Below, in pieces: positions 8,829-16,844 of a stretch of 64,000 nt of DNA. The notes beneath the pieces were generated by a model that was not told the origin of the DNA, did no database searches, and saw only the letters and a list, made by a program, of their open reading frames with translations. Location of the stretch: contig WGNF01000002.1 in assembly GCA_016124615.1 (NCBI GenBank), positions 186,001 through 250,000 on the forward strand. The letters are read 5' to 3'. Every line of letters starts with the position of its first letter. Within the stretch, counting starts at the first letter, position 1. Origin of the DNA: Paracoccaceae bacterium (GTDB lineage Bacteria; Pseudomonadota; Alphaproteobacteria; Rhodobacterales; Rhodobacteraceae). The position numbers were made by a program, and so were the translations under genes.

Positions 8829-10283
8829 ATGATCTGGTCCCTGGTGAAGATACTGCTTTTCGTTGCGGTCGTGGCCGGGTTGACGCTGGGCGCGGGCTAT
8901 CTGGCCCAGTCCGGCGGCGATATCCGCATCGCCGTGCAGGGCTGGGAGGTGACGCTGGGCCCGGTGCAGGGCGTGATCGCGGCGGTGCTGCTGCTGGTTC
9001 TGGTCTGGCTGGTGCTGCGCCTCGTCGGCCTGCTGGTGGCCGTGGTGCGCTTCCTGAACGGGGATGAGACCGCGCTGACCCGCTATTTCGACCGCAACCG
9101 CGAGCGTAAAGGGTTCGATGCGCTGGCCGAGGGCATGGTGGCGCTGGCCTCGGGCGAGGCCAAGCTGGCGCTGAGCAAGGCCAGCCGCGCCGAACGGTTC
9201 CTGCGCCGTCCGCACCTGACCAACCTGCTTGCGGCGCAGGCGGCCGAACTGGCGGGCGATACGAGGAAGGCGACCGAGGTCTACAAGCGGCTTTTGTCGG
9301 ACAGCCGGACGCGGTTTGTCGGTGTGCGCGGCATCCTCAAGCAGAAGCTGGCCGAGGGTGATACCGAGACCGCGCTGAAACTGGCCGAGAAGGCCTTTGC
9401 CCTGAAGCCTCGCCATGAAGAGATGCAGGATACGCTGCTGCAGCTTCAGGCTGGCGCGGGCGATTGGAAAGGCGCGCGCGGCACGCTGGGCGCCAAACGG
9501 CAATCGGGTAGCCTGCCGCGTGACGTGCATCGCCGCCGCGATGCCGTTCTGGCGCTGCAAGAGGCGAAGGTTATTTTGGACGACGGCAGTTCGATCGAGG
9601 CGCGCGAGGCGGCCATCGCCGCCAACCGCCAGTCGCCCGACCTGATTCCCGCCGCTGCGATGGCCGCGCGCAGCTACATCGCGCAGGGCAACCCGCGCCA
9701 TGCCGCGCGTGTGCTTCGCAAAGCCTGGGAGGCGATGCCGCATCCTGACCTCGCCGCCGCCTTCGCCGAGATCGTGCCGGATGAGACACCGGTGGAGCGG
9801 TTGAAACGGTTCCGATTCCTGACCGACATCCGCCCGAACGATGAAGAAACCCACCTGCTGCTGGCCGAGTTGAACATCGCCGCAGAGGATTTCGCCGCGG
9901 CCCGCCGCGCGCTGGGCGAGTTGCCGCAGACTCACCCGACTGCGCGCGCCCTGGCGCTGATGGCCGCCATCGAGCGCGGCGAAGGGTCCGACGATGCCGT
10001 CGTGCGCGGCTGGCTGACGCGGGCGCTGACGGCCTCGCGCGGGCCGCAATGGGTCTGCGACACCTGCAACACGGTGCATGCCGAGTGGGCGCCGGTCTGC
10101 GACCATTGCGGCGGCTTCGACACGCTGAGCTGGCGCGAGCCGCCGCAGCCCGTCGGCCACTCTGCGACCGGGGCCGAGATGCTGCCGCTGATCGTCGGCA
10201 CGCCCTCGCCGCAGGCCGCCGCGACGCCGGTCGAAGATGCTGAACTGGTGGAAGAAAACCCGGTCACCCAGCCCGCAGATTAG
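8829..10283 (+). CDS. hemY: HemY-like membrane protein with C-terminal zinc ribbon
   Basis: A 484-residue inner-membrane protein of the HemY N-terminal family, linked to tetrapyrrole metabolism but without a proven enzymatic step. This is not protoporphyrinogen oxidase. Membrane helices lie at about 5-26 and 46-74. TPR-like helical repeats follow (for example AAQAAELAGDTRKATEVYKRL). Near the C-terminus four cysteines (Cys410, Cys413, Cys424, Cys427) form a CxxC-x10-CxxC zinc-ribbon or rubredoxin-like knuckle. ATG 8829 has AGGGGGAAAG upstream and follows the mitofilin-like stop by 10 bp. The last ~45 residues are low complexity. Confidence 0.9.
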   Translation: MIWSLVKILLFVAVVAGLTLGAGYLAQSGGDIRIAVQGWEVTLGPVQGVIAAVLLLVLVWLVLRLVGLLVAVVRFLNGDETALTRYFDRNRERKGFDALAEGMVALASGEAKLALSKASRAERFLRRPHLTNLLAAQAAELAGDTRKATEVYKRLLSDSRTRFVGVRGILKQKLAEGDTETALKLAEKAFALKPRHEEMQDTLLQLQAGAGDWKGARGTLGAKRQSGSLPRDVHRRRDAVLALQEAKVILDDGSSIEAREAAIAANRQSPDLIPAAAMAARSYIAQGNPRHAARVLRKAWEAMPHPDLAAAFAEIVPDETPVERLKRFRFLTDIRPNDEETHLLLAELNIAAEDFAAARRALGELPQTHPTARALALMAAIERGEGSDDAVVRGWLTRALTASRGPQWVCDTCNTVHAEWAPVCDHCGGFDTLSWREPPQPVGHSATGAEMLPLIVGTPSPQAAATPVEDAELVEENPVTQPAD

Positions 10284-10406
10284 GGCTACACGGCCCATCG
10301 GGATGATGCTATCAGCGGCGCCATCAAGCCGCTTTCGCCCGGCTGGCAATCGGCATCGCTCGCCAACCACGCGGGAATGATGCTCGAATCCAGAGCGTTA
10401 CGGGGC

Positions 10407-10435
10407 TTGACGCAGGTCGAGTAGGGCCATAGTAG
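10407..10435 (+). promoter_or_regulatory. Putative sigma-70 promoter of tRNA-Thr
   Basis: TTGACG at 10407-10412 and TAGTAG at 10430-10435 are separated by 17 nt. This places a start about 10 nt before the tRNA. The -35 element is near consensus and the -10 element is moderate. Confidence 0.55.
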
Positions 10436-10452
10436 GGCCAACACCAGAAAGT

Positions 10453-10528
10453 GCCGCTGTAGCTCAGCTGGTAGAGCACGTCATTCGTAATGATGGGGTC
10501 GGGAGTTCGAGTCTCTTCAGCGGCACCA
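10453..10528 (+). tRNA. tRNA-Thr (anticodon CGU)
   Basis: A 76-nt cloverleaf with encoded CCA. The acceptor stem GCCGCTG pairs with CAGCGGC, the D stem is GCTC/GAGC, and the anticodon stem is CGTCA/TGATG with loop TTCGTAA giving anticodon CGT, which reads ACG (Thr). The T arm is GGGAG/CTCTT with loop TTCGAGT and two G-U pairs. The discriminator base is A10525, followed by CCA. It lies downstream of hemY behind its own promoter-like sequence. Confidence 0.97.
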
Positions 10529-10993
10529 CTTCAATCACACATGTATCGAAGCCCTTGGTTCTCAAGGAAAACGCTGGTTCTGGCGATCGAATTCCAGATG
10601 TTTTCCGCGGGAGTCGGTCGACGTTGGGAGGCTTCAAGCCCAAGCGTTTGGCCAGGGCCGTGCCTGATGTCGCGATCTCGGACAACTCAACCGAGAAGCG
10701 ATCAATCTGATCGGTGGCCTCATTTTCGGCTGCGGCAATGGGGCAGTGAACGCGCGGTTTCCGAGCGGATGACGCCCCGCATGAATCGGCCGTGCCAAGG
10801 GCCGGGGGGCTCTTTTGCCGCTCAAACCCGTGGCACTCAGACCTTTGGGCGATGAAATTTGAACAACTTCAGGCTGAATGTCGCTGCATCGCAGCGCCGC
10901 CCCTTGAGAATCAAGAAAACACGCGTATGGTCTGGTGCTTAGGAAGAAGGCAAATGTTCAAAACTGCTGCAGTTCAATTCCGGAGAGAGTAAA
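10529..10993 (+). other. Intergenic stretch, no convincing gene
   Basis: About 465 bases between the tRNA and a small frame at 10994. The base composition looks more AT-rich than the neighbours. On the minus strand around 10570-10790 an open frame gives a plausible helical stretch (AENEATDQIDRFSVELSEIA), but the frame then runs antisense through the tRNA and has no good start, so at most it is a gene relic. A promoter-like pair lies at 10904-10931. I found no direct repeat of the tRNA 3' end that would mark an integrated element. Confidence 0.5.
10904..10931 (+). promoter_or_regulatory. Putative promoter for the small frame and the ExoY-like gene
   Basis: TTGAGA (10904-10909) and TATGGT (10926-10931) with a 16-nt spacer lie in an AT-richer stretch, 63 nt before the start of the small frame at 10994. 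It is the best promoter candidate upstream of the sugar transferase gene. Confidence 0.4.
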
Positions 10994-11149
10994 ATGCGCC
11001 CGAGTCGTCATAGCGGAGAAGTGCAGAGCCGCGGACTCGGTGGGGCGAGTGTCATCCTTCTGACAATGCTGACGTGTATTTCACGAGCGACAACTGGGGA
11101 TGTGTTCCACCGCTTTATTCGATCGTCCTCCTCCGGAGGAACTTGCTGA
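10994..11149 (+). CDS. Hypothetical small protein (51 aa)
   Basis: A 51-codon frame with a good ribosome site (CGGAGAGAG, then TAAA) before ATG 10994, ending 66 bp before the ExoY-like start. A possible short hydrophobic stretch (ASVILLTMLTCI, about residues 19-30) sits in an otherwise polar, Ser/Arg-rich peptide. It resembles no family I know. It could be a leader peptide, a small membrane protein, or a decayed N-terminus of a polysaccharide gene. The last codons overlap the palindrome TCCTCCGGAGGA, which could form a hairpin or mimic a ribosome site. Confidence 0.35.
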   Translation: MRPSRHSGEVQSRGLGGASVILLTMLTCISRATTGDVFHRFIRSSSSGGTC

Positions 11150-11215
11150 ACCGGGTCCGTGCGGCCCATAGATTTTTCTCGGAATGATTGCACATCGTGC
11201 GCGAGGTATGCTGCC

Positions 11216-11890
11216 ATGAACGTAAACTCCCGTGACATCACCGCCGACTTTGCCGTCATTGATAGCGGTAGCGGTCTGACGATCTACAATCGGTTGATCA
11301 AACGTGGCCTCGACCTCCTGCTTGTCGCCATTATCGGCCCGCTGCTGCTTCCGGTTATTGCGCTGCTCTGGGTTCTGGTCCGGCGGGATGGCGGCCCCGG
11401 CTTCTACGGTCACAAGCGTGTCGGGCGCGATGGCAATGCGTTCCGCTGCATGAAGATCCGGACGATGGCGACGAATGCCGACGAGCTGCTGAAAGCGCAT
11501 CTGGAGGCCGATCCCGAGGCCCGCAAGGAATGGGATGAAAGCCACAAGCTGCGCAACGACCCCCGAATCACCCGGGTCGGCCGCGTCCTTCGCAAGACCA
11601 GCCTCGATGAGCTGCCGCAGCTTTGGAACGTGCTGAAGGGCGAGATGAGCTTTGTCGGACCCCGGCCGATCGTGCGCGACGAGCTTGCGCGTTACGGCGC
11701 CAACGCTTGGGCCTACCTGCAGATGCGGCCGGGCATCACCGGAAAGTGGCAGGTGTCGGGCCGCAACGACGTGTCATACGATCAGCGTGTGGCCTTCGAC
11801 GTGGAATACAACCGCGAGGCCGGGTTGCTGACGGACTTCGGCATCCTCGTGAAGACGGCAAAGGTCGTGTTCCTGCCCACCGGCTACTGA
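11216..11890 (+). CDS. Exopolysaccharide sugar transferase, ExoY/WbaP family (initiating phosphoglycosyltransferase)
   Basis: Transfers a sugar phosphate from a UDP-sugar (galactose or glucose in relatives) to undecaprenyl phosphate at the inner membrane, starting a polysaccharide repeat unit. The protein has 224 residues. One membrane helix lies at about 30-53 (LDLLLVAIIGPLLLPVIAL), followed by the bacterial sugar transferase domain: KIRTM, the basic-acidic patch RKTSLDELPQ, FVGPRP and PGITGKWQVSGR. The frame is open to 11159, but ATG 11216 gives the normal length. No Wzx/Wzy or further glycosyltransferases are in view, so the rest of the pathway must lie elsewhere. Confidence 0.9.
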   Translation: MNVNSRDITADFAVIDSGSGLTIYNRLIKRGLDLLLVAIIGPLLLPVIALLWVLVRRDGGPGFYGHKRVGRDGNAFRCMKIRTMATNADELLKAHLEADPEARKEWDESHKLRNDPRITRVGRVLRKTSLDELPQLWNVLKGEMSFVGPRPIVRDELARYGANAWAYLQMRPGITGKWQVSGRNDVSYDQRVAFDVEYNREAGLLTDFGILVKTAKVVFLPTGY

Positions 11891-11914
11891 GGGCACATCC
11901 GTTTCGATGAAGAG

Positions 11915-11941
11915 CGGCCGGGATCGTCCCGGCCGTTTTTT
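11915..11941 (+). terminator. Rho-independent terminator after the ExoY-like gene
   Basis: A perfect 9-bp stem CGGCCGGGA/TCCCGGCCG with a TCG loop is followed by six Ts, 24 bp after the stop codon. This is the clearest intrinsic terminator in the window. Confidence 0.95.
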
Positions 11942-11991
11942 GTAGGGTGCGACCGATTGGAGCGCGCCGCCGCTCCACGCCGCCGTCCCGA

Positions 11992-12948
11992 TCAGACCTC
12001 TCTCAGCTCCGCGACATGGGCGAGAAACCATTGATAGGTTTGCGCGATTCCGGCCCGCAGTTCGATCCTTGCGCGCCAGCCCATCGCGGCGAGTCGTGAT
12101 ACGTCCATCAGCTTGCGCATCGTTCCGTCCGGCTTGCTCGGGTCGAATGCAATCGTGCCGGTGAAGCCTGTAACATCGGCCACGATGCCCGCGAGTTCGG
12201 CGATGGTGATGTCCTGCCCGGTGCCGACGTTGATGTGGCTCAGCATCGGCCGGGTATTGGCCGCGTAGGTTTCGGGGTCGAGGTCCAGCACGAACAGCGA
12301 TGCCTCTGCCATGTCGTCGACGTGCAGGAATTCGCGCATCGGTTTGCCGCTGCCCCAGATCGTGACGGTATCGAGCCCCTTGGTCGCCGCCTCGTGAAAG
12401 CGGCGAATCAAGGCGGGCAGCACATGGCTGTTGGCGGGGTGGAAGTTGTCGCCGGGGCCATAGAGGTTGGTTGGCATGACGCTGCGATAATCGGTTCCGT
12501 ACTGGCGGTTGTAGCTTTCGCACAGCTTGATGCCGGCGATCTTGGCGATGGCGTAGGGTTCGTTCGTGGATTCGAGAACGCCCGTCAGCAAAGCATCCTC
12601 GCGCATCGGTTGGGCCGCCTCGCGCGGGTAGATGCAGGACGAGCCGAGGAAGAGCAGGCGCTGCACCCCGGCCGCGTGGGCCTGATGGATGACGTTGGCC
12701 TCCATCATCAGGTTTTCGTAGATGAAGTCCGCGGGATAGGTGTTGTTGGCCAGGATGCCGCCCACCTTGGCGGCGGCGAGGATCACGGCATCAGGCTTTT
12801 CGGCGGCGAAGAAGTCGCGCACGGCCTGCTGGTCCGTCAGGTCGAGGTCAGAGCGGGTCCGCGTAACCACCTCGGCGCCCCGCGCCTGAAGCTGGCGCAG
12901 GATGGCGGAGCCGACCATCCCGCGGTGCCCGGCAACGAAGTATTTCAT
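11992..12948 (-). CDS. fcl: GDP-L-fucose synthase
   Basis: Epimerises and reduces GDP-4-keto-6-deoxy-mannose to GDP-L-fucose with NADPH. The 318-residue protein is an extended SDR. The nucleotide motif GHRGMVG is at residues 7-13, followed by [15 protein letters not shown], the catalytic YxxxK in [10 protein letters not shown], and NLYGPGDNF. It lies 10 bp downstream of gmd on the same strand, so the two enzymes that make GDP-fucose from GDP-mannose are one operon. Convergent with the ExoY-like gene, it probably supplies fucose for a surface polysaccharide. Confidence 0.96.
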   Translation of the reverse strand: MKYFVAGHRGMVGSAILRQLQARGAEVVTRTRSDLDLTDQQAVRDFFAAEKPDAVILAAAKVGGILANNTYPADFIYENLMMEANVIHQAHAAGVQRLLFLGSSCIYPREAAQPMREDALLTGVLESTNEPYAIAKIAGIKLCESYNRQYGTDYRSVMPTNLYGPGDNFHPANSHVLPALIRRFHEAATKGLDTVTIWGSGKPMREFLHVDDMAEASLFVLDLDPETYAANTRPMLSHINVGTGQDITIAELAGIVADVTGFTGTIAFDPSKPDGTMRKLMDVSRLAAMGWRARIELRAGIAQTYQWFLAHVAELREV

Positions 12949-12958
12949 CGCAGCCCCC

Positions 12959-14080
12959 TCAATTCTCGACAGAGACCGGCAGCGAGAGGCCGTGCAAGCG
13001 CAAGAGCGCGTGCCGGCGCGCGGCCTTCAGGTCTTCTGCCACCATCTCGGCGCACATTTCCTGTGCGGTGATCTGCGGCGTCCAGCCGAGTTTCTCGCGT
13101 GCCTTGGTCGGGTCGCCCAGCAAGGTCTCGACCTCGGCCGGCCGGAAGTAGCGCGGGTCGATCCGGATGATGACGTCGCCCGGCTTGACCGCTGGCGCCA
13201 TGTCGCTCGTTACCCGTTCGACGATGCCATGCTCGTCAAGGCCACGGCCTTCGAACCGAAGCGTGATCCCCAGTTCGGCGGCCGACCAGGTGATGAACTC
13301 GCGCACCGAATATTGCTGGCCGGTGGCGATCACGAAGTCGTCCGCCGCTTCTTGTTGCAGCATCATCCACTGCATGCGGATGTAATCCCTGGCGTGGCCC
13401 CAGTCGCGCAACGAGTCGATGTTGCCCATGAACAGGCAGGGCTCTACCCCCTGCGCGATATTGGCCAGTCCACGCGTGATCTTGCGGGTCACGAAGGTCT
13501 CGCCGCGCCGCGGGCTTTCATGGTTGAAGAGGATGCCGTTGCAGGCATACATGCCGTAGGCCTCACGGTAGTTGACCGTGATCCAGTAGGCGTAGAGCTT
13601 GGCCACCGCATAGGGCGAGCGCGGGTGGAAGGGCGTGGTTTCCCGCTGCGGCGTCTCTTGCACGAGGCCGTAGAGTTCCGAGGTGGAGGCCTGATAGAAG
13701 CGCGTCTTGCGCTCCAGCCCCAGCAGTCGGATCGCCTCCAGCAGCCGCAGGGTGCCCATCCCATCGACATCGGCGGTATATTCCGGCGCTTCGAAGCTGA
13801 CCGCAACATGGCTTTGGGCGCCAAGGTTATAGACCTCGTCGGGCTGCACCTCTTGCAGGATGCGGGTCAGGTTGGAGCTGTCGGACAAGTCACCATAGTG
13901 AAGGTGCAGCTTGGGATTCGTGACATGCGGATCTTCATAGATGTGGTCGATGCGCTGCGTGTTGAAAAGCGACGCGCGGCGTTTGATGCCATGCACGTCG
14001 TACCCCTTTTCGAGCAGGAATTCGGCCAGATACGAGCCGTCCTGCCCGGTGACTCCGGTAATGAGCGCAACTTTCGTCAT
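12959..14080 (-). CDS. gmd: GDP-mannose 4,6-dehydratase
   Basis: Converts GDP-D-mannose to GDP-4-keto-6-deoxy-D-mannose, the first step to GDP-L-fucose. At 373 residues it is typical of Gmd. Features are the Rossmann motif [12 protein letters not shown] near the N-terminus, [14 protein letters not shown] with the catalytic Thr/Ser-Glu region, [11 protein letters not shown] (YxxxK), and the family-specific [17 protein letters not shown]. It is the first gene of a two-gene operon with fcl. A 199-bp gap to the divergent polyphosphate kinase gene must hold its promoter, although I could not pick a clear one. Confidence 0.97.
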   Translation of the reverse strand: MTKVALITGVTGQDGSYLAEFLLEKGYDVHGIKRRASLFNTQRIDHIYEDPHVTNPKLHLHYGDLSDSSNLTRILQEVQPDEVYNLGAQSHVAVSFEAPEYTADVDGMGTLRLLEAIRLLGLERKTRFYQASTSELYGLVQETPQRETTPFHPRSPYAVAKLYAYWITVNYREAYGMYACNGILFNHESPRRGETFVTRKITRGLANIAQGVEPCLFMGNIDSLRDWGHARDYIRMQWMMLQQEAADDFVIATGQQYSVREFITWSAAELGITLRFEGRGLDEHGIVERVTSDMAPAVKPGDVIIRIDPRYFRPAEVETLLGDPTKAREKLGWTPQITAQEMCAEMVAEDLKAARRHALLRLHGLSLPVSVEN

Positions 14081-14279
14081 CGGTGATCATTTGTCCCTGA
14101 AGGTCTTTCGTGCAAAGGTTTGACGGATCGTATGACCCAACGCAACGATTGGCTGAGGGTTCCGTCCGTCCGCCCGCCGCGAACTGAGCCGCTGGAAAGG
14201 CCGGACCGGTCGCAAGACCAAGACCGGTGACGGCACCCGACCCGACGGTGCCGAAGCCGCTTGAATCGGAGGTGATGAA

Positions 14280-15182
14280 ATGAACGATCACAAGAAAGGC
14301 GCCGACAAGACAGAAAAGATCGACCCCGACCGGTTTCGTGTCGCCGAGGGCGAGCAGGTCGATCTTGAAATACGGCCGACAAGGGTCGATCCGGTCTACA
14401 AATCCAAAAGCGATTACAAGAAGATGCTGGCGGATCATGTCGAGCGTCTCGCCGAACAGCAGCGGATGCATTACGCCACCAACCGCCACGCGATCCTGTT
14501 GATCTTTCAGGCGATGGACGCCGCGGGCAAGGATGGCGCGATCCGGCACGTCATGTCGGGCGTCAACCCGCAGGGTTGCCAAGTGTTCAGCTTCAAGCAC
14601 CCCAGCGCCACGGAATTGCAGCACGACTTTCTGTGGCGCACCACCCGTGACCTGCCGGAACGTGGCCGCATCGGCATCTTCAACCGGTCGTATTACGAAG
14701 AGGTTCTGGTTGTCCGCGTCCATCCGGAACTGCTGCAAGCCGAAGCCCTGTCGGACCCGACCGAGGATGCACACGCGTTCTGGCAAGCGCGCTATCGTTC
14801 CATCGCCGATCTGGAACGGCACCTGCACGCGAACGGCACCCGCATCGTCAAGATCTTCCTGCACCTGTCCAAGGACGAACAGCGCAAGCGCTTCATCGAC
14901 CGCATCGACGAGGCCGACAAGAACTGGAAGTTCAGTCAGGATGACATCACAGAACGGGGATTCTGGGATCAATACCAGGCCGCCTATGCGCAATGCCTTG
15001 GTGCCACCAGCACGGCAGACTCGCCCTGGTACGTGGTTCCGGCCGATGACAAGGAAAACGCCCGGCTGATCGTGTCGCAGATCCTTCTCGACACGTTCGA
15101 GGCGCTCGGACTGGCCTATCCGCAGGTCACGGCAGAGCGGAAAAAGGAACTGAAGGCCATTCGCAAGACGCTTGAGGCGTAG
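14280..15182 (+). CDS. Polyphosphate kinase 2 family protein
   Basis: PPK2 enzymes transfer phosphate between polyphosphate and nucleotides. The 300-residue protein has one PPK2 domain. The Walker A-like segment [16 protein letters not shown] (about 76-91) is followed by a Walker B-like [12 protein letters not shown] and [12 protein letters not shown]. The length and single domain fit nucleoside mono- or diphosphate kinases using polyphosphate; which nucleotide cannot be told from sequence alone. ATG 14280 is preceded by GGAGGTGATGA. It is flanked by unrelated genes and probably monocistronic. Confidence 0.92.
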   Translation: MNDHKKGADKTEKIDPDRFRVAEGEQVDLEIRPTRVDPVYKSKSDYKKMLADHVERLAEQQRMHYATNRHAILLIFQAMDAAGKDGAIRHVMSGVNPQGCQVFSFKHPSATELQHDFLWRTTRDLPERGRIGIFNRSYYEEVLVVRVHPELLQAEALSDPTEDAHAFWQARYRSIADLERHLHANGTRIVKIFLHLSKDEQRKRFIDRIDEADKNWKFSQDDITERGFWDQYQAAYAQCLGATSTADSPWYVVPADDKENARLIVSQILLDTFEALGLAYPQVTAERKKELKAIRKTLEA

Positions 15183-15191
15183 AAACGCGCC

Positions 15192-16841
15192 TCAGGCCAC
15201 GAAACCAGGGCGTTCCGCCGCAACGCTCAGCGCCTGTTCCAGCGCGAGCCCAAGCCGCAGGATGCTGTCTTCCTCGAACAGGCGCCCCCAGAGCGAGATG
15301 CCCTGCGGCACCCGGAACCGCGGCCCCGCATCGGCGGTTGTCGCCGCGCGGTTGCCCAGCGTCGTCCGGCGGCGGCTGGGAAGATCAAGGAAACCGGCCC
15401 GCAGATGCAGGCAGGGATGGCCGGTGAAGTTGCTCGCCACCAGCATCGGGCCGGTCGAGAACGGCCCGATCATCACATCGACCTGCCCGAACAGCGCATC
15501 CAGCGCCAGCATCACCTTGTAGCGCAGGCGGTCCAACTGGACGTGATCCACCGCCGACAGAAACCGCGACATGCGGAAGCTGTTCGGCCAGGCGCCCGGT
15601 TCCTGCCAGGTCAGCGCGTCATCCAGACCGCTCAGCGTCAGGTCTTCGAACATCGCGGCGGCTTCGGCTTGTACGATGTTCATCAGCGACCGATAGGGCA
15701 GATCGGGCAGCGTGACCGGCACGACCTCGACCCCAAGGCGCCGCGCCGCCTCAAGCGCGGCATGGTCGACGGCGGTTGCGCCCTCGCCGAACGCCTCTGG
15801 CAGGTAGCCAAGCCGCAGGCCCGCGATGCCTGCGGTCGCGTCAAAGGTGAACGGCGCGTCGATGCTGCCCCGGTCGCTCGGGTCGAAACCGTTCAGCGCG
15901 GCCAGCACCATCGCCGTATCCTCCACCGACCGGCAGATCGGGCCGACCTTGTCGAGCGAGGGGCAAAGCGCCATGCCCCCGGTTCGCGACACCCGGCCGT
16001 AGGTGGGCCGCAGCCCGGTGGTGCCGCACCGCTGGCTGGGCGAGGTGATGGAGCCAAGCGTTTCGGTGCCGATGGAAAAGCCGCACAGCCCCGCCGCCGT
16101 GGCCGAGGCCGAGCCCGCGCTGGATCCGCTGGAGCCTTCGTTCAGGTTCCATGGGTTGCGGGTGACGCCGCCGTACCAGATGTCGCCATAGGCCAGCGCG
16201 CCCAGCGTGGATTTGCCGATCAGCACCGCGCCCGCGGCGCGCAATTTGCGCACGATGGTGGCATCGGCTGCGGGGACGCGGTCGCGGAAGGGTTCGGCGC
16301 CCCAGCCGGTTGGAATGCCCTTGGTGTCGAACAGATCCTTCAGCGCGTAGGGAATGCCGTGCAGCGGCCCCAGGTGGACCCCTGCGCGCAGCAGCGCATC
16401 GGCGGCCTCTGCCTCGGCCAGCGCCAGATCGCGCGTGACGGTGGCGAAGCAGTGCAGCCGCGGGTTCAGCGCCTCGATCCGCGTCAGGTACAGGCCGGTC
16501 AACGCCCGGCTGGTCAGCGCGCCCGCCGCGACCCAGCCAGACAGCCGGGTCAGCGGGGCAAAGGCGATATCGTCCGGATCGTCGGGCAGCGGGCCGGGAT
16601 CGGCGGCGGTAAAGCGCAGCGGCCCACGGGCGGGCATCCGCGTGGTGGGCAGGCGCGGGTCGAACCGCAGCGCGGGCGGATCGGCATTGACCAGCGGCAC
16701 CTTGCGGCGGGCGAGGGCATGCAGGATCTGCTCTTCGATCGGGCCGGGCATCTGCGCCCGCTCCTCGGGCGTATAGGCAACCCCGGTCAGCCGTTCCCCG
16801 GCTTCGATGTCGGCGGTAGTGATCGTGGGGCGGTCCTCCAT
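15192..16841 (-). CDS. Amidase signature family enzyme
   Basis: Hydrolyses an amide bond of unknown substrate. The 549-residue protein has the Ser-cisSer-Lys triad at Lys168 (YALKDLFD), Ser241 in the GSSGSSAG loop and the nucleophile Ser264 in ETLGSITSPS. An N-terminal extension of about 90 residues precedes the amidase domain. It begins 3 bp after the GGT-like gene and is the last gene of the peptide-transporter operon, so it probably acts on an imported or GGT-processed amide, perhaps a D-amino-acid amide or peptide. No signal peptide is seen. It converges on the polyphosphate kinase gene with a 9-bp gap. Confidence 0.9.
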   Translation of the reverse strand: MEDRPTITTADIEAGERLTGVAYTPEERAQMPGPIEEQILHALARRKVPLVNADPPALRFDPRLPTTRMPARGPLRFTAADPGPLPDDPDDIAFAPLTRLSGWVAAGALTSRALTGLYLTRIEALNPRLHCFATVTRDLALAEAEAADALLRAGVHLGPLHGIPYALKDLFDTKGIPTGWGAEPFRDRVPAADATIVRKLRAAGAVLIGKSTLGALAYGDIWYGGVTRNPWNLNEGSSGSSAGSASATAAGLCGFSIGTETLGSITSPSQRCGTTGLRPTYGRVSRTGGMALCPSLDKVGPICRSVEDTAMVLAALNGFDPSDRGSIDAPFTFDATAGIAGLRLGYLPEAFGEGATAVDHAALEAARRLGVEVVPVTLPDLPYRSLMNIVQAEAAAMFEDLTLSGLDDALTWQEPGAWPNSFRMSRFLSAVDHVQLDRLRYKVMLALDALFGQVDVMIGPFSTGPMLVASNFTGHPCLHLRAGFLDLPSRRRTTLGNRAATTADAGPRFRVPQGISLWGRLFEEDSILRLGLALEQALSVAAERPGFVA

Positions 16842-16844
16842 CGC

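Noticed and set aside
10284..10450. Possible integrase C-terminus or attachment site upstream of tRNA-Thr
   Set aside because: Translations of the segment show no recombinase motif, and I found no second copy of the tRNA 3' end in the window.
10464..10685. Minus-strand frame overlapping tRNA-Thr
   Set aside because: Its last residues are the antisense translation of the tRNA, a common artefact. The upstream part is at most a relic and lacks a ribosome site.
14081..14279. Clear promoter between gmd and the polyphosphate kinase gene
   Set aside because: Several TTGAC-like hexamers occur (for example TTTGACGGATCG near 14118), but none has a convincing -10 partner on either strand, so I did not list one.
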